Assembly (NCBI RefSeq): GCF_018889995.1
Contig: NZ_CP076547.1
Span: 1,178,001 to 1,242,000, forward strand
DNA from: Subtercola sp. PAMC28395
GTDB lineage: Bacteria > Actinomycetota > Actinomycetes > Actinomycetales > Microbacteriaceae
Length of the DNA stretch: 64,000 nucleotides
Reading direction: 5' to 3'
Shown: positions 25,868-35,214 of the stretch, one piece after another
Position numbering within the stretch: position 1 is the first letter of the stretch
Layout of the letters: every line of letters begins with the position of its first letter
The notes under the pieces: model-generated
The model's input: the letters and a program-made list of their open reading frames with translations, nothing else
What the model was told of the DNA's origin: nothing
Database searches by the model: none
Translations under genes and position numbers: made by a program

Positions 25868-28138
25868 GTGGCGCGCAGTATCTACATCACCTCCGCAGAG
25901 GGTCATTCCGGCAAGTCGACCATTGCGGTGGGCGTGCTCGAGATCCTCGGTCGTTCCGCCGGGCGTGTCGGTGTCTTCCGTCCGATTGCGCGCTCGGTGA
26001 ACGAGCGCGACTATGTTCTCGAGATGATGCTCGCCCACCACGGGTCCGGCCTGAGTTACGAGCAGACCATCGGGGTCACCTACGACGACGTGCACACCGA
26101 CCCCGAGGCTGCACTGTCGCGCATCGTTGAGCGCTACAAAGACGTCGAGCGACTGTGCGATTCTGTCGTCATCCTCGGTTCGGACTACACCGACGTCGGT
26201 AGCCCCTCCGAGCTCTCGTTCAACGCCCGCATCGCTGCGAACCTCGGGGCTCCCGTGCTCCTCGTGCTCGGCGGCCGCGCCGGGCAGGGGTCGTCAGAGA
26301 CCCTGGGGCACTCAGAACCGCGATCACCAGACGACATGCGCCAGATCGCCGAGCTCGCCCTCGTCGAGCTGAAGGCCGCACACGCCACCCTTGTCGCCGT
26401 CGTCGCCAATCGTGCCGACCCCGAGAACCTCGAGAAGATCCGCGACGCGATCGCCCGTGCCATGGGAGAAACCTTCTGGGCGGCAACCGACAGCCGCGTT
26501 CCCATCTGGTCGATTCCCGAAGATCGCATCCTGGTAGCTCCCAGCATGACGAATGTGCTCGAGTCCATCGGTGGCACCATGATCAAGGGCGACGCGAGGC
26601 TGCTCGGCCGCGAAGCCCTCGGTGTGGTGGTTGCAGGCATGTCGATGGTGAACGTGCTTCCGCGCCTCAGCGAAGGGGCGGTCATCGTGATCGCCGCCGA
26701 CCGCACCGAAGTGCTGCTGGCAGCGCTGATGGCCAATGCATCGGCGACCTTCCCCAGCCTCTCCGGCATCATCCTGAACGGCGGATTCGAGCTTCCCGAA
26801 CCCATCCAGCGGCTGATCGATGGCCTGGCGCCCACCATCCCGATCATCACGACTCCGCTCGGCACCTACGACACAGCCGTGCGCATCACCGGCACGCGCG
26901 GTCGACTGGCCGCCGACTCCCAGCGTAAGTACGACAGTGCGCTCGCTCTCTTCGAAGGGTACGTCGATGGCAGCAGGCTCCTCGAACTGCTCGATGTGAG
27001 CACCTCGACGGTGATCACCCCGCTCATGTTCGAATACGGCCTCATCGACCGGGCACGTGCGGCGAAGCAGCACATCGTGCTCCCAGAGGGCACGGATGAC
27101 CGGGTCCTCCGTGCAGCGGGCACCGTTCTCACCCGGGGCATCGCCCGCCTCACCATCCTCGGCGACGAAGAAGAGATCCGCGGGCGCGCAACGAGCCTGG
27201 GGGTGAACCTCGACGCAGCGGTCATCGTCAGCCCGTTCGACCCCGCACTGCGTGAGCGTTTCGCAGAGGAGTACGCGAGCATCCGGTCGCATCGCGGCAT
27301 CACGCTCGACATGGCGCGCGACACCGTGACCGATGTGTCGTACTTCGGCACGATGATGGTTCACCTCGGCATGGCCGACGGAATGGTGTCGGGTGCGGCG
27401 CACACGACGGCCCACACCATTCGGCCGGCGTTCGAGATCATCAAGACGCGGCCCGGTGTCTCTGTGGTGTCGAGTGTGTTCCTGATGGCGCTCGCCGACC
27501 GGGTGCTGGTCTACGGTGACTGCGCCGTCATTCCCGACCCGACGGCCGAGCAGCTCGCCGACATCGCCATCTCGTCATCCGAGACGGCGACCCAGTTCGG
27601 TATCGAGCCGCGCGTTGCGATGCTCTCGTATTCGACAGGCGCCTCGGGAATGGGCGCCGACGTCGAGAAGGTGCGAACAGCGACCGAGTTGGTGCGCTCG
27701 CGCCGCCCTGACCTGCTCGTCGAGGGGCCGATCCAGTATGACGCCGCAGCCGACGCTGCTGTCGCCGCAGCGAAGATGCCGGAATCGTCGGTGGCTGGGC
27801 GTGCGACGGTGTTCATCTTTCCCGACCTCAACACAGGCAACAACACCTATAAGGCGGTGCAGCGGAGTGCGGGGGCCGTCGCCGTCGGGCCGGTGCTCCA
27901 GGGCCTCAACAAACCCATCAACGACCTGTCGCGGGGGGCGCTGGTGGCAGACATCGTCAACACCATCGCCATCACGGCGATCCAGGCCGCGACAGGCGAA
28001 GTGACGACCGTCGGCGGGTATTCGGTACCGGAGGAGCTCGCCGCCATCCCGCAGTCGAACCCTGCACAGTCCCATGACGCTGCAAAACCCCTCGAAGCTG
28101 CGCAGCAGCAGATCGCCGAACAGGAGCAGACCGTATGA
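25868..28138 (+). CDS. pta: phosphate acetyltransferase (DRTGG-type)
   Basis: 756 residues, long-form Pta that makes acetyl phosphate from acetyl-CoA. The N-terminal third has a P-loop-like fold (SIYITSAEGHSGKSTIAVGV), the middle a DRTGG-type regulatory domain (LGREALGVVVAGMSMVNVLP), and the C-terminal third from about residue 395 is the catalytic PTA/PTB domain (HIVLPEGTDDRVLRAA, MADGMVSGAAHTTAHTIRPA, MLSYSTGASGMGADVEKV, VFIFPDLNTGNNTYKAVQ). GTG start at 25868 with AAGGAG five bases upstream. The stop overlaps the ackA start (ATGA), so the two enzymes are translationally coupled. Confidence 0.97.
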   Translation: MARSIYITSAEGHSGKSTIAVGVLEILGRSAGRVGVFRPIARSVNERDYVLEMMLAHHGSGLSYEQTIGVTYDDVHTDPEAALSRIVERYKDVERLCDSVVILGSDYTDVGSPSELSFNARIAANLGAPVLLVLGGRAGQGSSETLGHSEPRSPDDMRQIAELALVELKAAHATLVAVVANRADPENLEKIRDAIARAMGETFWAATDSRVPIWSIPEDRILVAPSMTNVLESIGGTMIKGDARLLGREALGVVVAGMSMVNVLPRLSEGAVIVIAADRTEVLLAALMANASATFPSLSGIILNGGFELPEPIQRLIDGLAPTIPIITTPLGTYDTAVRITGTRGRLAADSQRKYDSALALFEGYVDGSRLLELLDVSTSTVITPLMFEYGLIDRARAAKQHIVLPEGTDDRVLRAAGTVLTRGIARLTILGDEEEIRGRATSLGVNLDAAVIVSPFDPALRERFAEEYASIRSHRGITLDMARDTVTDVSYFGTMMVHLGMADGMVSGAAHTTAHTIRPAFEIIKTRPGVSVVSSVFLMALADRVLVYGDCAVIPDPTAEQLADIAISSSETATQFGIEPRVAMLSYSTGASGMGADVEKVRTATELVRSRRPDLLVEGPIQYDAAADAAVAAAKMPESSVAGRATVFIFPDLNTGNNTYKAVQRSAGAVAVGPVLQGLNKPINDLSRGALVADIVNTIAITAIQAATGEVTTVGGYSVPEELAAIPQSNPAQSHDAAKPLEAAQQQIAEQEQTV

Positions 28139-29319
28139 GTGCCGTACTCGTCATCAACAGCGGCTCGTCGTCGCTCAAATACCAGCTCATCGAGATGGCG
28201 ACAGAGTCGGTACTCGCGAGCGGGCTGGTGGAGCGCATCGGGGAGAAGGTTGCCTCGACGAAACATGAGGTCTCGGGTGAAAGCCACAAACGCGACCTCC
28301 CCGTCGCGACAATGACCGAGGCCTTCACCGCCATGGTCGCGGCGTTCGACGCACACGGCCCCTCGCTCACCGAGTTTCCGCCGGTGGTCGTCGGGCACCG
28401 GGTCGTGCACGGCGGCAAGCGATTCTTCGGGGCCACGATCGTGAACGATCTCGTGAAGATCAACATCGACGACCTTGCTGAGCTCGCACCGTTGCACAAC
28501 CCTGCCAACCTGCAGGGCATCGACGCCGCCGAACTTGTCTTCCCCGGAGTCCCGCAGGTCGCTGTGTTCGACACAGCGTTCCATGCCACACTTCCGGCTG
28601 CCGCATACACCTACGCGATCGATGCCGAGATCGCCGAGAAGAATCGGGTGCGCAAGTACGGGTTCCACGGCACCTCGCACAAGTTCGTCTCCGAGGCCGC
28701 CGCGGAGTTCCTCGCGCGCCCGCTGTCAGAACTCAAGATGATCGTGCTCCACCTCGGCAACGGTGCCTCGGCGTGCGCGGTCGACGGGGGAATCTCTGTC
28801 GACACATCCATGGGTCTCACGCCTCTCGAAGGCCTTGTCATGGGCACACGCTCGGGTGACCTCGACCCGGCCGTACTCATCTACCTCAACCGCAAGGCCG
28901 GCCTCGGTTTCGCCGAACTCGACACTCTTCTGAACCGCTCGAGTGGTCTCCGCGGCATGACGGGCAGGGGCGACATGCGTGACGTCGTCGCCGCCGCCGA
29001 TGCGGGTGACGAGGCGGCGATCGTCGGCCTCTCGGTGTATCTCCACCGGCTCAAGCACTACGTTGGCGCCTACCTGGCCGGCCTCGGCGGGGCAGACGTG
29101 ATCGTCTTCACCGCCGGCGTCGGCGAGAACAGCCCGGCGGTTCGTGCCGGGGCGCTCGAGGGCCTCGAGTTCCTCGGAATCCGCATCGACCCTGAACGCA
29201 ACGCCTCACCCGAGCGTGGCCCTCGCCGTATCTCTGCAGACGACTCGGCCATCGCCGTGCTCGTCGTCCCCACCAATGAAGAGCTGGAGATCGCCCGCCA
29301 GGCCCTTGCCGCGGTCTGA
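28135..29319 (+). CDS. ackA: acetate kinase
   Basis: 394 residues, the standard length. Family blocks are VLVINSGSSSLKYQL, VVGHRVVHGG, FDTAFHATLP with the catalytic Asp, YGFHGTSHKFV, IVLHLGNGASACAVDGG, DTSMGLTPLEGLVMGTRSGD, and the FTAGVGENSPAVR adenine-binding loop. It converts acetyl phosphate and ADP to acetate and ATP, completing the Pta-AckA pathway for overflow or acetate uptake. Confidence 0.98.
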   Translation: MSAVLVINSGSSSLKYQLIEMATESVLASGLVERIGEKVASTKHEVSGESHKRDLPVATMTEAFTAMVAAFDAHGPSLTEFPPVVVGHRVVHGGKRFFGATIVNDLVKINIDDLAELAPLHNPANLQGIDAAELVFPGVPQVAVFDTAFHATLPAAAYTYAIDAEIAEKNRVRKYGFHGTSHKFVSEAAAEFLARPLSELKMIVLHLGNGASACAVDGGISVDTSMGLTPLEGLVMGTRSGDLDPAVLIYLNRKAGLGFAELDTLLNRSSGLRGMTGRGDMRDVVAAADAGDEAAIVGLSVYLHRLKHYVGAYLAGLGGADVIVFTAGVGENSPAVRAGALEGLEFLGIRIDPERNASPERGPRRISADDSAIAVLVVPTNEELEIARQALAAV

Positions 29320-29396
29320 CTCTGCGGTCTCGACAGCACGTTGACCTCGGCGCATACCTGCACCACCATGGGGCCGGCCTCCGTTCGCCTCGCGCG

Positions 29397-29855
29397 TCAG
29401 TCGTCGAGCAGCTGCGCCATGCGGTGCGGCATGAGCTGACGGAGCACGATCGACGTGGCGGTGCGACGGATGCCCGGGCAACGGAGGATCGCCTGCCCCA
29501 CTTCGTACAGATCATCCGGGTCGCGGGCGACGACCTGGCAGATGATGTCGTCGGCGCCAGCGATGGCCGAGCACTCGATCACCTCGCGGATGCCCGCAAG
29601 AGCGTGAATCGTCTGGTCGAACGTGTCCTGGTCGACCTCCGCCGTCACGAACGCGCGAATGGGGAGCCCGAGCGCCGCCGACTCCACCCGCACGCTGTGT
29701 GCGAGCAGCGAGTTGGAGCGCGTCAGGCGATCGAGCCGGGCCTGGATCGTTCCCCTCGCGAGGCCCAGTCGCTGGGCGAGTAACAGCACGGGTGCCCGTG
29801 GGTCGTCGTCGAGCGCTCGAAGGATGCGACGGTCGGTGGCATCGATGTCGGGCAT
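29397..29855 (-). CDS. Lrp/AsnC-family transcriptional regulator
   Basis: 152 residues. The N-terminal HTH (DATDRRILRALDDDPRAPVL, AQRLGLARGTIQARLDRL) and the C-terminal RAM effector domain (AFVTAEVDQDTFDQTIHALA, AGADDIICQVVARDPDDLYE) are typical. Start at ATG 29855 with AGGAAG upstream. It is divergent from the thiamine-diphosphate decarboxylase gene, and its likely target is the shared 102-bp promoter region; an amino acid or keto acid would be the usual effector. Confidence 0.93.
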   Translation of the reverse strand: MPDIDATDRRILRALDDDPRAPVLLLAQRLGLARGTIQARLDRLTRSNSLLAHSVRVESAALGLPIRAFVTAEVDQDTFDQTIHALAGIREVIECSAIAGADDIICQVVARDPDDLYEVGQAILRCPGIRRTATSIVLRQLMPHRMAQLLDD

Positions 29856-29884
29856 AGTGCGAACTTCCTGCGCATAGGGCTTCA

Positions 29885-29918
29885 GAATACTGATCAATCT
29901 GATCAACAAGAATACAGT
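29885..29918. promoter_or_regulatory. candidate Lrp-type operator in the divergent promoter
   Basis: A/T-rich patch unusual for this genome, with the direct repeats CTGATCAA (29890 and 29899) and GAATAC-A/T-G (29885 and 29910). It lies midway between the two divergent starts. Binding by the adjacent Lrp-family protein is inferred from position. Confidence 0.45.
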
Positions 29919-29957
29919 CGATTGCGCAATTCGCTTGGTACATCTCTACTTGTCGGT

Positions 29958-31754
29958 ATGACCAGTGACTTCGCCCAGACCGTGCCCAACCGCCCTGCTC
30001 CCGCTCGCGTCACGGTCGGTGCGTATCTCGCGACCCGTCTTGTGCAGCTCGGTGCCCCGCACCTCTTCGGCCTGCCCGGAGACTTCAACCTCAGCCTGCT
30101 CGACGAGATGCTTGCCGTTGAGGGCACAGAGTGGGTCGGTGCGACCAACGAACTCAATGCTGCCTACGCCGCCGATGGGTACGCTCGCATCCGCCGCGGC
30201 ATCGGTGCCGTCGTCACTACCTTCGGTGTCGGCGAGCTCTCCGCGATCAACGGTGTGGCCGGCAGTTTCGCCGAAGACGTGCCCGTCGTGCAGATCACGG
30301 GAATGCCCCAGACCTCCGCCCAGACGGCGGGCGCCCTGCTTCACCACACGCTCGCCGATGGCGACTTCGAACACTTCGTGCGCGCCTACGACCAGGTGAC
30401 TGCGGCATCCGTCGTCGTCAGAACGGCGACCGCCCCTGCCGACATCGACCGCATTCTGCTCACCGCGCTCAACGAGTCGAAGCCCGTCTACATCGGCGTT
30501 CCCGCCGACGTTGCCGTCGCGACGGTGTCGGCTGCGAACCTGCGCGAGCCTCTCGCTCCTTTCGGCAGCAACGACCGGCAGCTCGAGCGTTTCGCAGCTG
30601 CTCTGCGCGGGGCGGTGTTCTCCGCCCAGAGCGTCAGTCTGCTGGTGGGGCCGCGGGTTCACCGGCGGCAACTGGAGCCGGTCATCCGGTGCATTGCCGA
30701 CGCACCGGGCGTCTACGTCGCCACCCAGAGCGGCTCGAAGGCGATTCTCGACGAGTCGCACCCCGCGAGCATCGGAACCTACATCGGTGCCCACACCCGC
30801 GTGGAGGCAGCCCGCCGCGCCATCGATGACGCTCCACTGCTCGTACTCGCCGGAACGATCATGAGCGACCTGCTGACCGGCTTCTTCACCCACCGCTTCG
30901 ACCCCGAACAGGCCGTCGAGCTGGCTATGACGTGGGCGCGGGTCGGCGAGGCGACGTTCTTCGGCGTGCAGCTCGAAGACTCCCTGCGCGTGCTCAACAA
31001 GGTGCTTCAGGATGCCCGGCTCGACCACCTGCCACCCATCGACGTCGCCCGTGATGCCGCCGATGGTTGCGTCGACGAGTCGGGCGCTGGGCCCACCGGA
31101 GATGCGATCGGGGCGGTCGCACCCGAGGATTCGGGCAACGCCGAACTCACGCACGCGAGCTTCTGGCCGCAGATCCAGGGCTTTCTCACCCCGAACACGA
31201 CGGTCATCGCCGAGGCCGGCACGGCATTCTTCGGTGCGGTCGACCTCACCCTGCCCGACAACTGCGACCTGCTGGGGCAGCCGGTCTGGTCATCGATCGG
31301 CTTCACGCTGCCGGCAACTCTCGGCGCCTGCATCGCGGCACCGGAGAAGCGCGCCGTTCTGCTGATCGGGGACGGGTCGGCGCAGCTCACAGTGCAGGAG
31401 TTGGCGAGCATCCTGCACCGCGGGCTCACGCCGGTGATCGTCGTGCTGAACAACGCGGGGTACACGATCGAGCGGGCAATCCAGAGCCCGAACGCGGTCT
31501 ACCAGGATGTGACGCCGTGGAACTGGACGGCCCTGCCCGCCGCGTTCGGTGCCGCCGACCGCGCGGTGACCGCCACGGCGACCACGGCGGCCGAGCTGGC
31601 GGATGCCCTGGCCCTCGCCGCGCGCACGCCAGACAAGCTTGTGCTCATCGAGGCCGTGCTGCCGCAGCTCGATTCGCCGCGCCTGCTGAAGATTCTCGGG
31701 GAGGGGCTCGCCGAGGCGAACGCGCCGGCCACGGCGGCTGCGGCTCTCGCCTGA
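29958..31754 (+). CDS. pyruvate/indolepyruvate decarboxylase-type ThDP enzyme
   Basis: 598 residues. N-terminal PYR domain has LFGLPGDFNLSLLDEM and the catalytic Glu in WVGATNELNAAYAADGYAR, followed by the HH motif in ALLHHTLADGDF, both diagnostic of the PDC/IPDC group. The C-terminal domain holds the ThDP/Mg site LLIGDGSAQLTVQELASILH ending in NNAGYTIERAIQ. A segment of about 45 residues around 360-400 is low complexity. The reaction would be non-oxidative decarboxylation of a 2-keto acid to an aldehyde; pyruvate, indolepyruvate (auxin route) and branched-chain keto acids are all possible. Control by the divergent Lrp-type gene is likely. Confidence 0.9.
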   Translation: MTSDFAQTVPNRPAPARVTVGAYLATRLVQLGAPHLFGLPGDFNLSLLDEMLAVEGTEWVGATNELNAAYAADGYARIRRGIGAVVTTFGVGELSAINGVAGSFAEDVPVVQITGMPQTSAQTAGALLHHTLADGDFEHFVRAYDQVTAASVVVRTATAPADIDRILLTALNESKPVYIGVPADVAVATVSAANLREPLAPFGSNDRQLERFAAALRGAVFSAQSVSLLVGPRVHRRQLEPVIRCIADAPGVYVATQSGSKAILDESHPASIGTYIGAHTRVEAARRAIDDAPLLVLAGTIMSDLLTGFFTHRFDPEQAVELAMTWARVGEATFFGVQLEDSLRVLNKVLQDARLDHLPPIDVARDAADGCVDESGAGPTGDAIGAVAPEDSGNAELTHASFWPQIQGFLTPNTTVIAEAGTAFFGAVDLTLPDNCDLLGQPVWSSIGFTLPATLGACIAAPEKRAVLLIGDGSAQLTVQELASILHRGLTPVIVVLNNAGYTIERAIQSPNAVYQDVTPWNWTALPAAFGAADRAVTATATTAAELADALALAARTPDKLVLIEAVLPQLDSPRLLKILGEGLAEANAPATAAAALA

Positions 31755-31811
31755 CACGCGCCCAGTGCCCGGCGCAGAAGTGCTGCTGCCCTCCTCCTCG
31801 TCCTGCATTTC

Positions 31812-31886
31812 CGCAAAAACGGACGAACCTGGGCGGCTCCGAGCCGAATAGCGCGCCGGTTGGGCTGACGTTCGTCGGTTTGTGCG
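31812..31886. terminator. imperfect inverted repeat after the decarboxylase gene
   Basis: CGCAAAAACGGACGAAC at 31812-31828 pairs with GTTCGTCGGTTTGTGCG at 31870-31886 with two mismatches. It lies about 60 bases after the stop codon in a 349-bp gene-free stretch (31755-32103). Confidence 0.45.
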
Positions 31887-31974
31887 CAGGATGCACCGGG
31901 AATCCGTCTTGTTCGCGCGGGTTGAGCCGGGCATCCGACAACCCGAGATTTCGTATCGCACGCAAATCGATCAA

Positions 31975-32033
31975 TCGACGGCCCTGAGCCCGATCGCACC
32001 GACTAGTGCGGAGGTTTCACTCAGGGCCGACGA
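31975..32033. repeat. dispersed intergenic hairpin element, copy 2
   Basis: TCGACGGCCCTGAG at 31975-31988 pairs with CTCAGGGCCGACGA at 32020-32033 with one mismatch. Arms, the internal ACCGAC and the right-hand GTTTCACT are shared with 12485-12550. Confidence 0.6.
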
Positions 32034-32090
32034 TTGGTGGAACCCTTCCACAGCTTCGCCCTGACGGGGCCGGGTGTCGGCGGCGACGGA

Positions 32091-32096
32091 TACGAT
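32091..32096 (+). promoter_or_regulatory. -10 box of dnaX
   Basis: TACGAT ends eight bases before the dnaX ATG at 32104, which predicts a transcript with zero or one leader base. There is no ribosome binding site. Confidence 0.45.
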
Positions 32097-32103
32097 TGGT
32101 GCC

Positions 32104-35100
32104 ATGGTCACAGCCCTCTACCGCCGCTACAGACCTGAGACGTTCGGCGAGATGATCGGCCAGTCACAGGTCACTGAGCCGTTGATGACCGCGCTGCGAA
32201 CCAACCGTGTGAACCACGCGTACCTCTTCTCCGGCCCGCGTGGCTGTGGCAAGACGACCTCGGCGCGCATCCTGGCCCGCTGCCTCAATTGCGCAGAGGG
32301 CCCCACCGACACACCCTGCGGCGTCTGCCCGAGCTGTGTCGAACTGTCGCGCGACGGCTCGGGTTCGCTCGACGTCGTCGAGATCGACGCGGCGAGCCAC
32401 AACGGGGTGGATGATGCACGAGACCTGCGCGAACGTGCCGTCTTTGCTCCCGCCCGCGACCGCTACAAGATCTTCATCCTCGACGAGGCGCACATGGTCA
32501 CCCCGCAGGGCTTCAATGCCCTGCTGAAGATCGTCGAAGAGCCGCCGGAGCACATCAAGTTCATCTTCGCGACCACCGAGCCCGACAAGGTGATCGGCAC
32601 CATCCGGTCGCGCACACACCACTACCCCTTCCGGCTCATCCCGCCTGCACAGCTGCTCGAATACGTCCAGGCCCTGTGCGAGATCGAGGGTGTCGCTGCG
32701 GCTCCGGGAGTATTGCCCCTCGTGGTGCGGGCCGGGGGCGGCTCTGCCCGCGACACGCTCTCGCTGCTCGACCAGCTCATCGCGGGCTCCGAGAGCAACC
32801 GCATCGAGTACGAGCGGGCCGTGGCGCTGCTCGGGTACACGCACTCCTCACTGCTCGGTGAAGTGGTCGACGCACTTGGCGCGCACGATTCTGCGGCGGC
32901 GTTCGGGGCTGTCGATCGGGTCATCCAGACCGGTCAAGACCCCCGCCGCTTCGTCGAAGACCTGCTCGAGCGACTGCGCGATGTGATCATCGTGGCGGCG
33001 ACGGCCGAGAACGCCTCTGCGGTGCTGCGCGGAATGCCGCAAGACGACCTGCTTCAGATGCAGCAGCAGGCGACGCTCTTCGGCACGGCCGAGCTCTCGC
33101 GCACAGCCGACATCGTCAACGCTGCCCTCACCGAGATGACCGGGGCGACGTCGCCGAGGCTGCACCTCGAGCTCATGATCGCGCGGGTGCTGGTTCCGGC
33201 GAGCGACGACACCGCTCGCGGGGCGCTGGCCCGGGTCGAGCGCCTCGAGCGGCGCGTGGGCGTCGATGGCGCCCCCCTCGCTGTTGCATCGTCAGCTGGT
33301 ACAGCTTCGGCTGCTGCGGCGGCAGTTGGAGCAGCAGATCCTGCTACAGCTGTTGGTGGGGCGGTCGTTTCTGGGAGCCGAGACGGTGACAAAGACGCGC
33401 GGGCAACGGCGGGACAGACGCCGGACACCCAGGCTTCAGACACTCGGGCGCCGGGCGGCCAGGCGCAGGCACCGGCGGCACCGGCGCAGCACACCCAGGC
33501 CTCGGGCGGGCGGGTGCAGGCAACACAGGTTCAGGCGGCGGGCCCGGCTGACGGTTCAGCATCAGTGGGCGCTGCTCGAGGGGCAGGGGCACCAGAATCG
33601 GCGAAAGACGAGGCCCTCGCTGCCGCCCTCGCTGATCATCACTCACCCGCGCCCGTTGCAGCCGCCGTTCCCGGCGAGGTCACGCTCGAACAGCTGCGCG
33701 ACGCCTGGCCCGAAGTTCTCGAAGCGGTCCAGGAGGCCAAGCGCACGGCATGGATGGTCGTCTACACCGCCTCGGTCCGCGCCCTCGCGGGCGACGTGCT
33801 CACCCTGAGCTTTCCGAGCGAGAACGACGTCGCGAGCTTCAAAGAGCAACAGGCGCCCGGTCAGGGGGTCAGCGAGTACCTCCGCCAGGCGATCCTCGAG
33901 ATCATCGGTCTACGCGTGAAGTTCATCGCGAGGGTCGACGTCGCGGGTGGAGGAGTCGGGGGAGGCCCAGCTGCCCCGCAGGCACCGTCAAACCCGCCGA
34001 CTTCCAGCGTGTCAGCGCCGAATGCTTCTGTGCTCACTGCTTCTGTGCCCACTGGTTCTGTGCCAAGTGCTTCGGTGCCGAGTGCGTCTATGCCGGGTGC
34101 GTCGGCCCCAGCTGCGTCAGCCCCGAGTGCGTCGACCCCGAGTGCGTCGACCCCGACTGTGTCGACCCCAGCTGCGTCGACCCAGCCTGCATCGGGGCAG
34201 CCTTCCGCGGGGCCCGCCGGTCGGGCGCAGGGAGGCACAGGGCCGCAGATCCCGGCACCCGGGGGCGCAACGCCCCCGGCAACGGCCGCCCGCCCGGCGT
34301 CGACCGGTTCAGGATCGTCTCGCCCCGCGTCGACTGGTTCGAGACCGGCTCGCCCGGCCTCAACTGGCTCCACCTCAACTGGCAGAGCGCCTGCTGGCGC
34401 ACCAACTCGCGCTGGAACACCTGGCGGCTCGGGCCGCGCCTTGTGGCCGACCGTTGCCATCCCCACCTCTGCACCCGAGCCGGGCGACGAACCCCTGCGC
34501 GCGGGAGCAATTCCCGTGAGCATCCCGAATCCGAACCAGGCACCGGGCCAGAACCGATCGCCAGACCAGAGCCAGTCGGGGCGACCGTCGTCACGCGGGG
34601 CCGCTCACTACGAGGCGGAGCGGCCCGCGCAGAAGGCAGCGGGTAGGCCGGGCAGTTCCGTGCGCCCAGGCTCCAGCTCGCCCGACCCCACTGCAGACAT
34701 TCCGGATTTCGTGCCAGACGACCTTCCTGACGACATCCCCGAAGGCGACATTCCCGACTACGACGAATCCAGTGTCGCTGCAGCCTGGGCCGACCCTTCC
34801 AGCGAAATTCCGATCGACGCTGGGCCGACCGACTGGGATCCGAGCGACTCGGCGCCGCGTGCCAGGCCGGTCACGAATGCGAATGCGAATGCGGCGCGAG
34901 GCAGCGCTGCGCCAGCAACCGAGCCGGCGACATCGACCCGCAACGCACCTTCGGCGCAAGCTCCCCGCGGCACGACTCCGCCACCAGCCCGGCCAGGTGC
35001 AACTCCACCGACGGCGCCCCGTTCTGGCGGATCGACGGGGTCGCGTGCGGCGGGGGAGCCCCGATCATCCGGCCCCCGCTTCGGCGAGAAGGAGCGGTAT

Positions 35101-35202
35101 GGCGAGGCGGTCGTGCGTGAGATTCTCGGGGCCAGTTTCATCGAGGAGCGGCCCGTCGCTCCGCGCAGCAACCCTGGCGCAGTGCCCGGCAGAGACAGCT
35201 AG
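32104..35202 (+). CDS. dnaX: DNA polymerase III subunit gamma/tau with long disordered tail
   Basis: 1032 residues. The first 370 or so are the conserved clamp-loader ATPase: YRRYRPETFGEMIGQSQVTE, Walker A GPRGCGKTTSARIL, the zinc finger CLNC...CGVCPSC, DEAH box FILDEAHMV, and sensor region GGGSARDTLSLLDQL. A second folded patch at about 520-600 (LEQLRDAWPEVLEAVQEAKR) is the tau domain that meets the polymerase. The rest is Ala/Pro/Ser/Thr rich, with tandem Ser-Ala-Ser-(T/V/A)-Pro units near 34010-34190 and an acidic patch DFVPDDLPDDIPEGDIPDYD. The tail makes it longer than most relatives. recR follows 12 bases later, a common pairing. Confidence 0.96.
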   Translation: MVTALYRRYRPETFGEMIGQSQVTEPLMTALRTNRVNHAYLFSGPRGCGKTTSARILARCLNCAEGPTDTPCGVCPSCVELSRDGSGSLDVVEIDAASHNGVDDARDLRERAVFAPARDRYKIFILDEAHMVTPQGFNALLKIVEEPPEHIKFIFATTEPDKVIGTIRSRTHHYPFRLIPPAQLLEYVQALCEIEGVAAAPGVLPLVVRAGGGSARDTLSLLDQLIAGSESNRIEYERAVALLGYTHSSLLGEVVDALGAHDSAAAFGAVDRVIQTGQDPRRFVEDLLERLRDVIIVAATAENASAVLRGMPQDDLLQMQQQATLFGTAELSRTADIVNAALTEMTGATSPRLHLELMIARVLVPASDDTARGALARVERLERRVGVDGAPLAVASSAGTASAAAAAVGAADPATAVGGAVVSGSRDGDKDARATAGQTPDTQASDTRAPGGQAQAPAAPAQHTQASGGRVQATQVQAAGPADGSASVGAARGAGAPESAKDEALAAALADHHSPAPVAAAVPGEVTLEQLRDAWPEVLEAVQEAKRTAWMVVYTASVRALAGDVLTLSFPSENDVASFKEQQAPGQGVSEYLRQAILEIIGLRVKFIARVDVAGGGVGGGPAAPQAPSNPPTSSVSAPNASVLTASVPTGSVPSASVPSASMPGASAPAASAPSASTPSASTPTVSTPAASTQPASGQPSAGPAGRAQGGTGPQIPAPGGATPPATAARPASTGSGSSRPASTGSRPARPASTGSTSTGRAPAGAPTRAGTPGGSGRALWPTVAIPTSAPEPGDEPLRAGAIPVSIPNPNQAPGQNRSPDQSQSGRPSSRGAAHYEAERPAQKAAGRPGSSVRPGSSSPDPTADIPDFVPDDLPDDIPEGDIPDYDESSVAAAWADPSSEIPIDAGPTDWDPSDSAPRARPVTNANANAARGSAAPATEPATSTRNAPSAQAPRGTTPPPARPGATPPTAPRSGGSTGSRAAGEPRSSGPRFGEKERYGEAVVREILGASFIEERPVAPRSNPGAVPGRDS

Positions 35203-35214
35203 GCGGCAGAGCAC

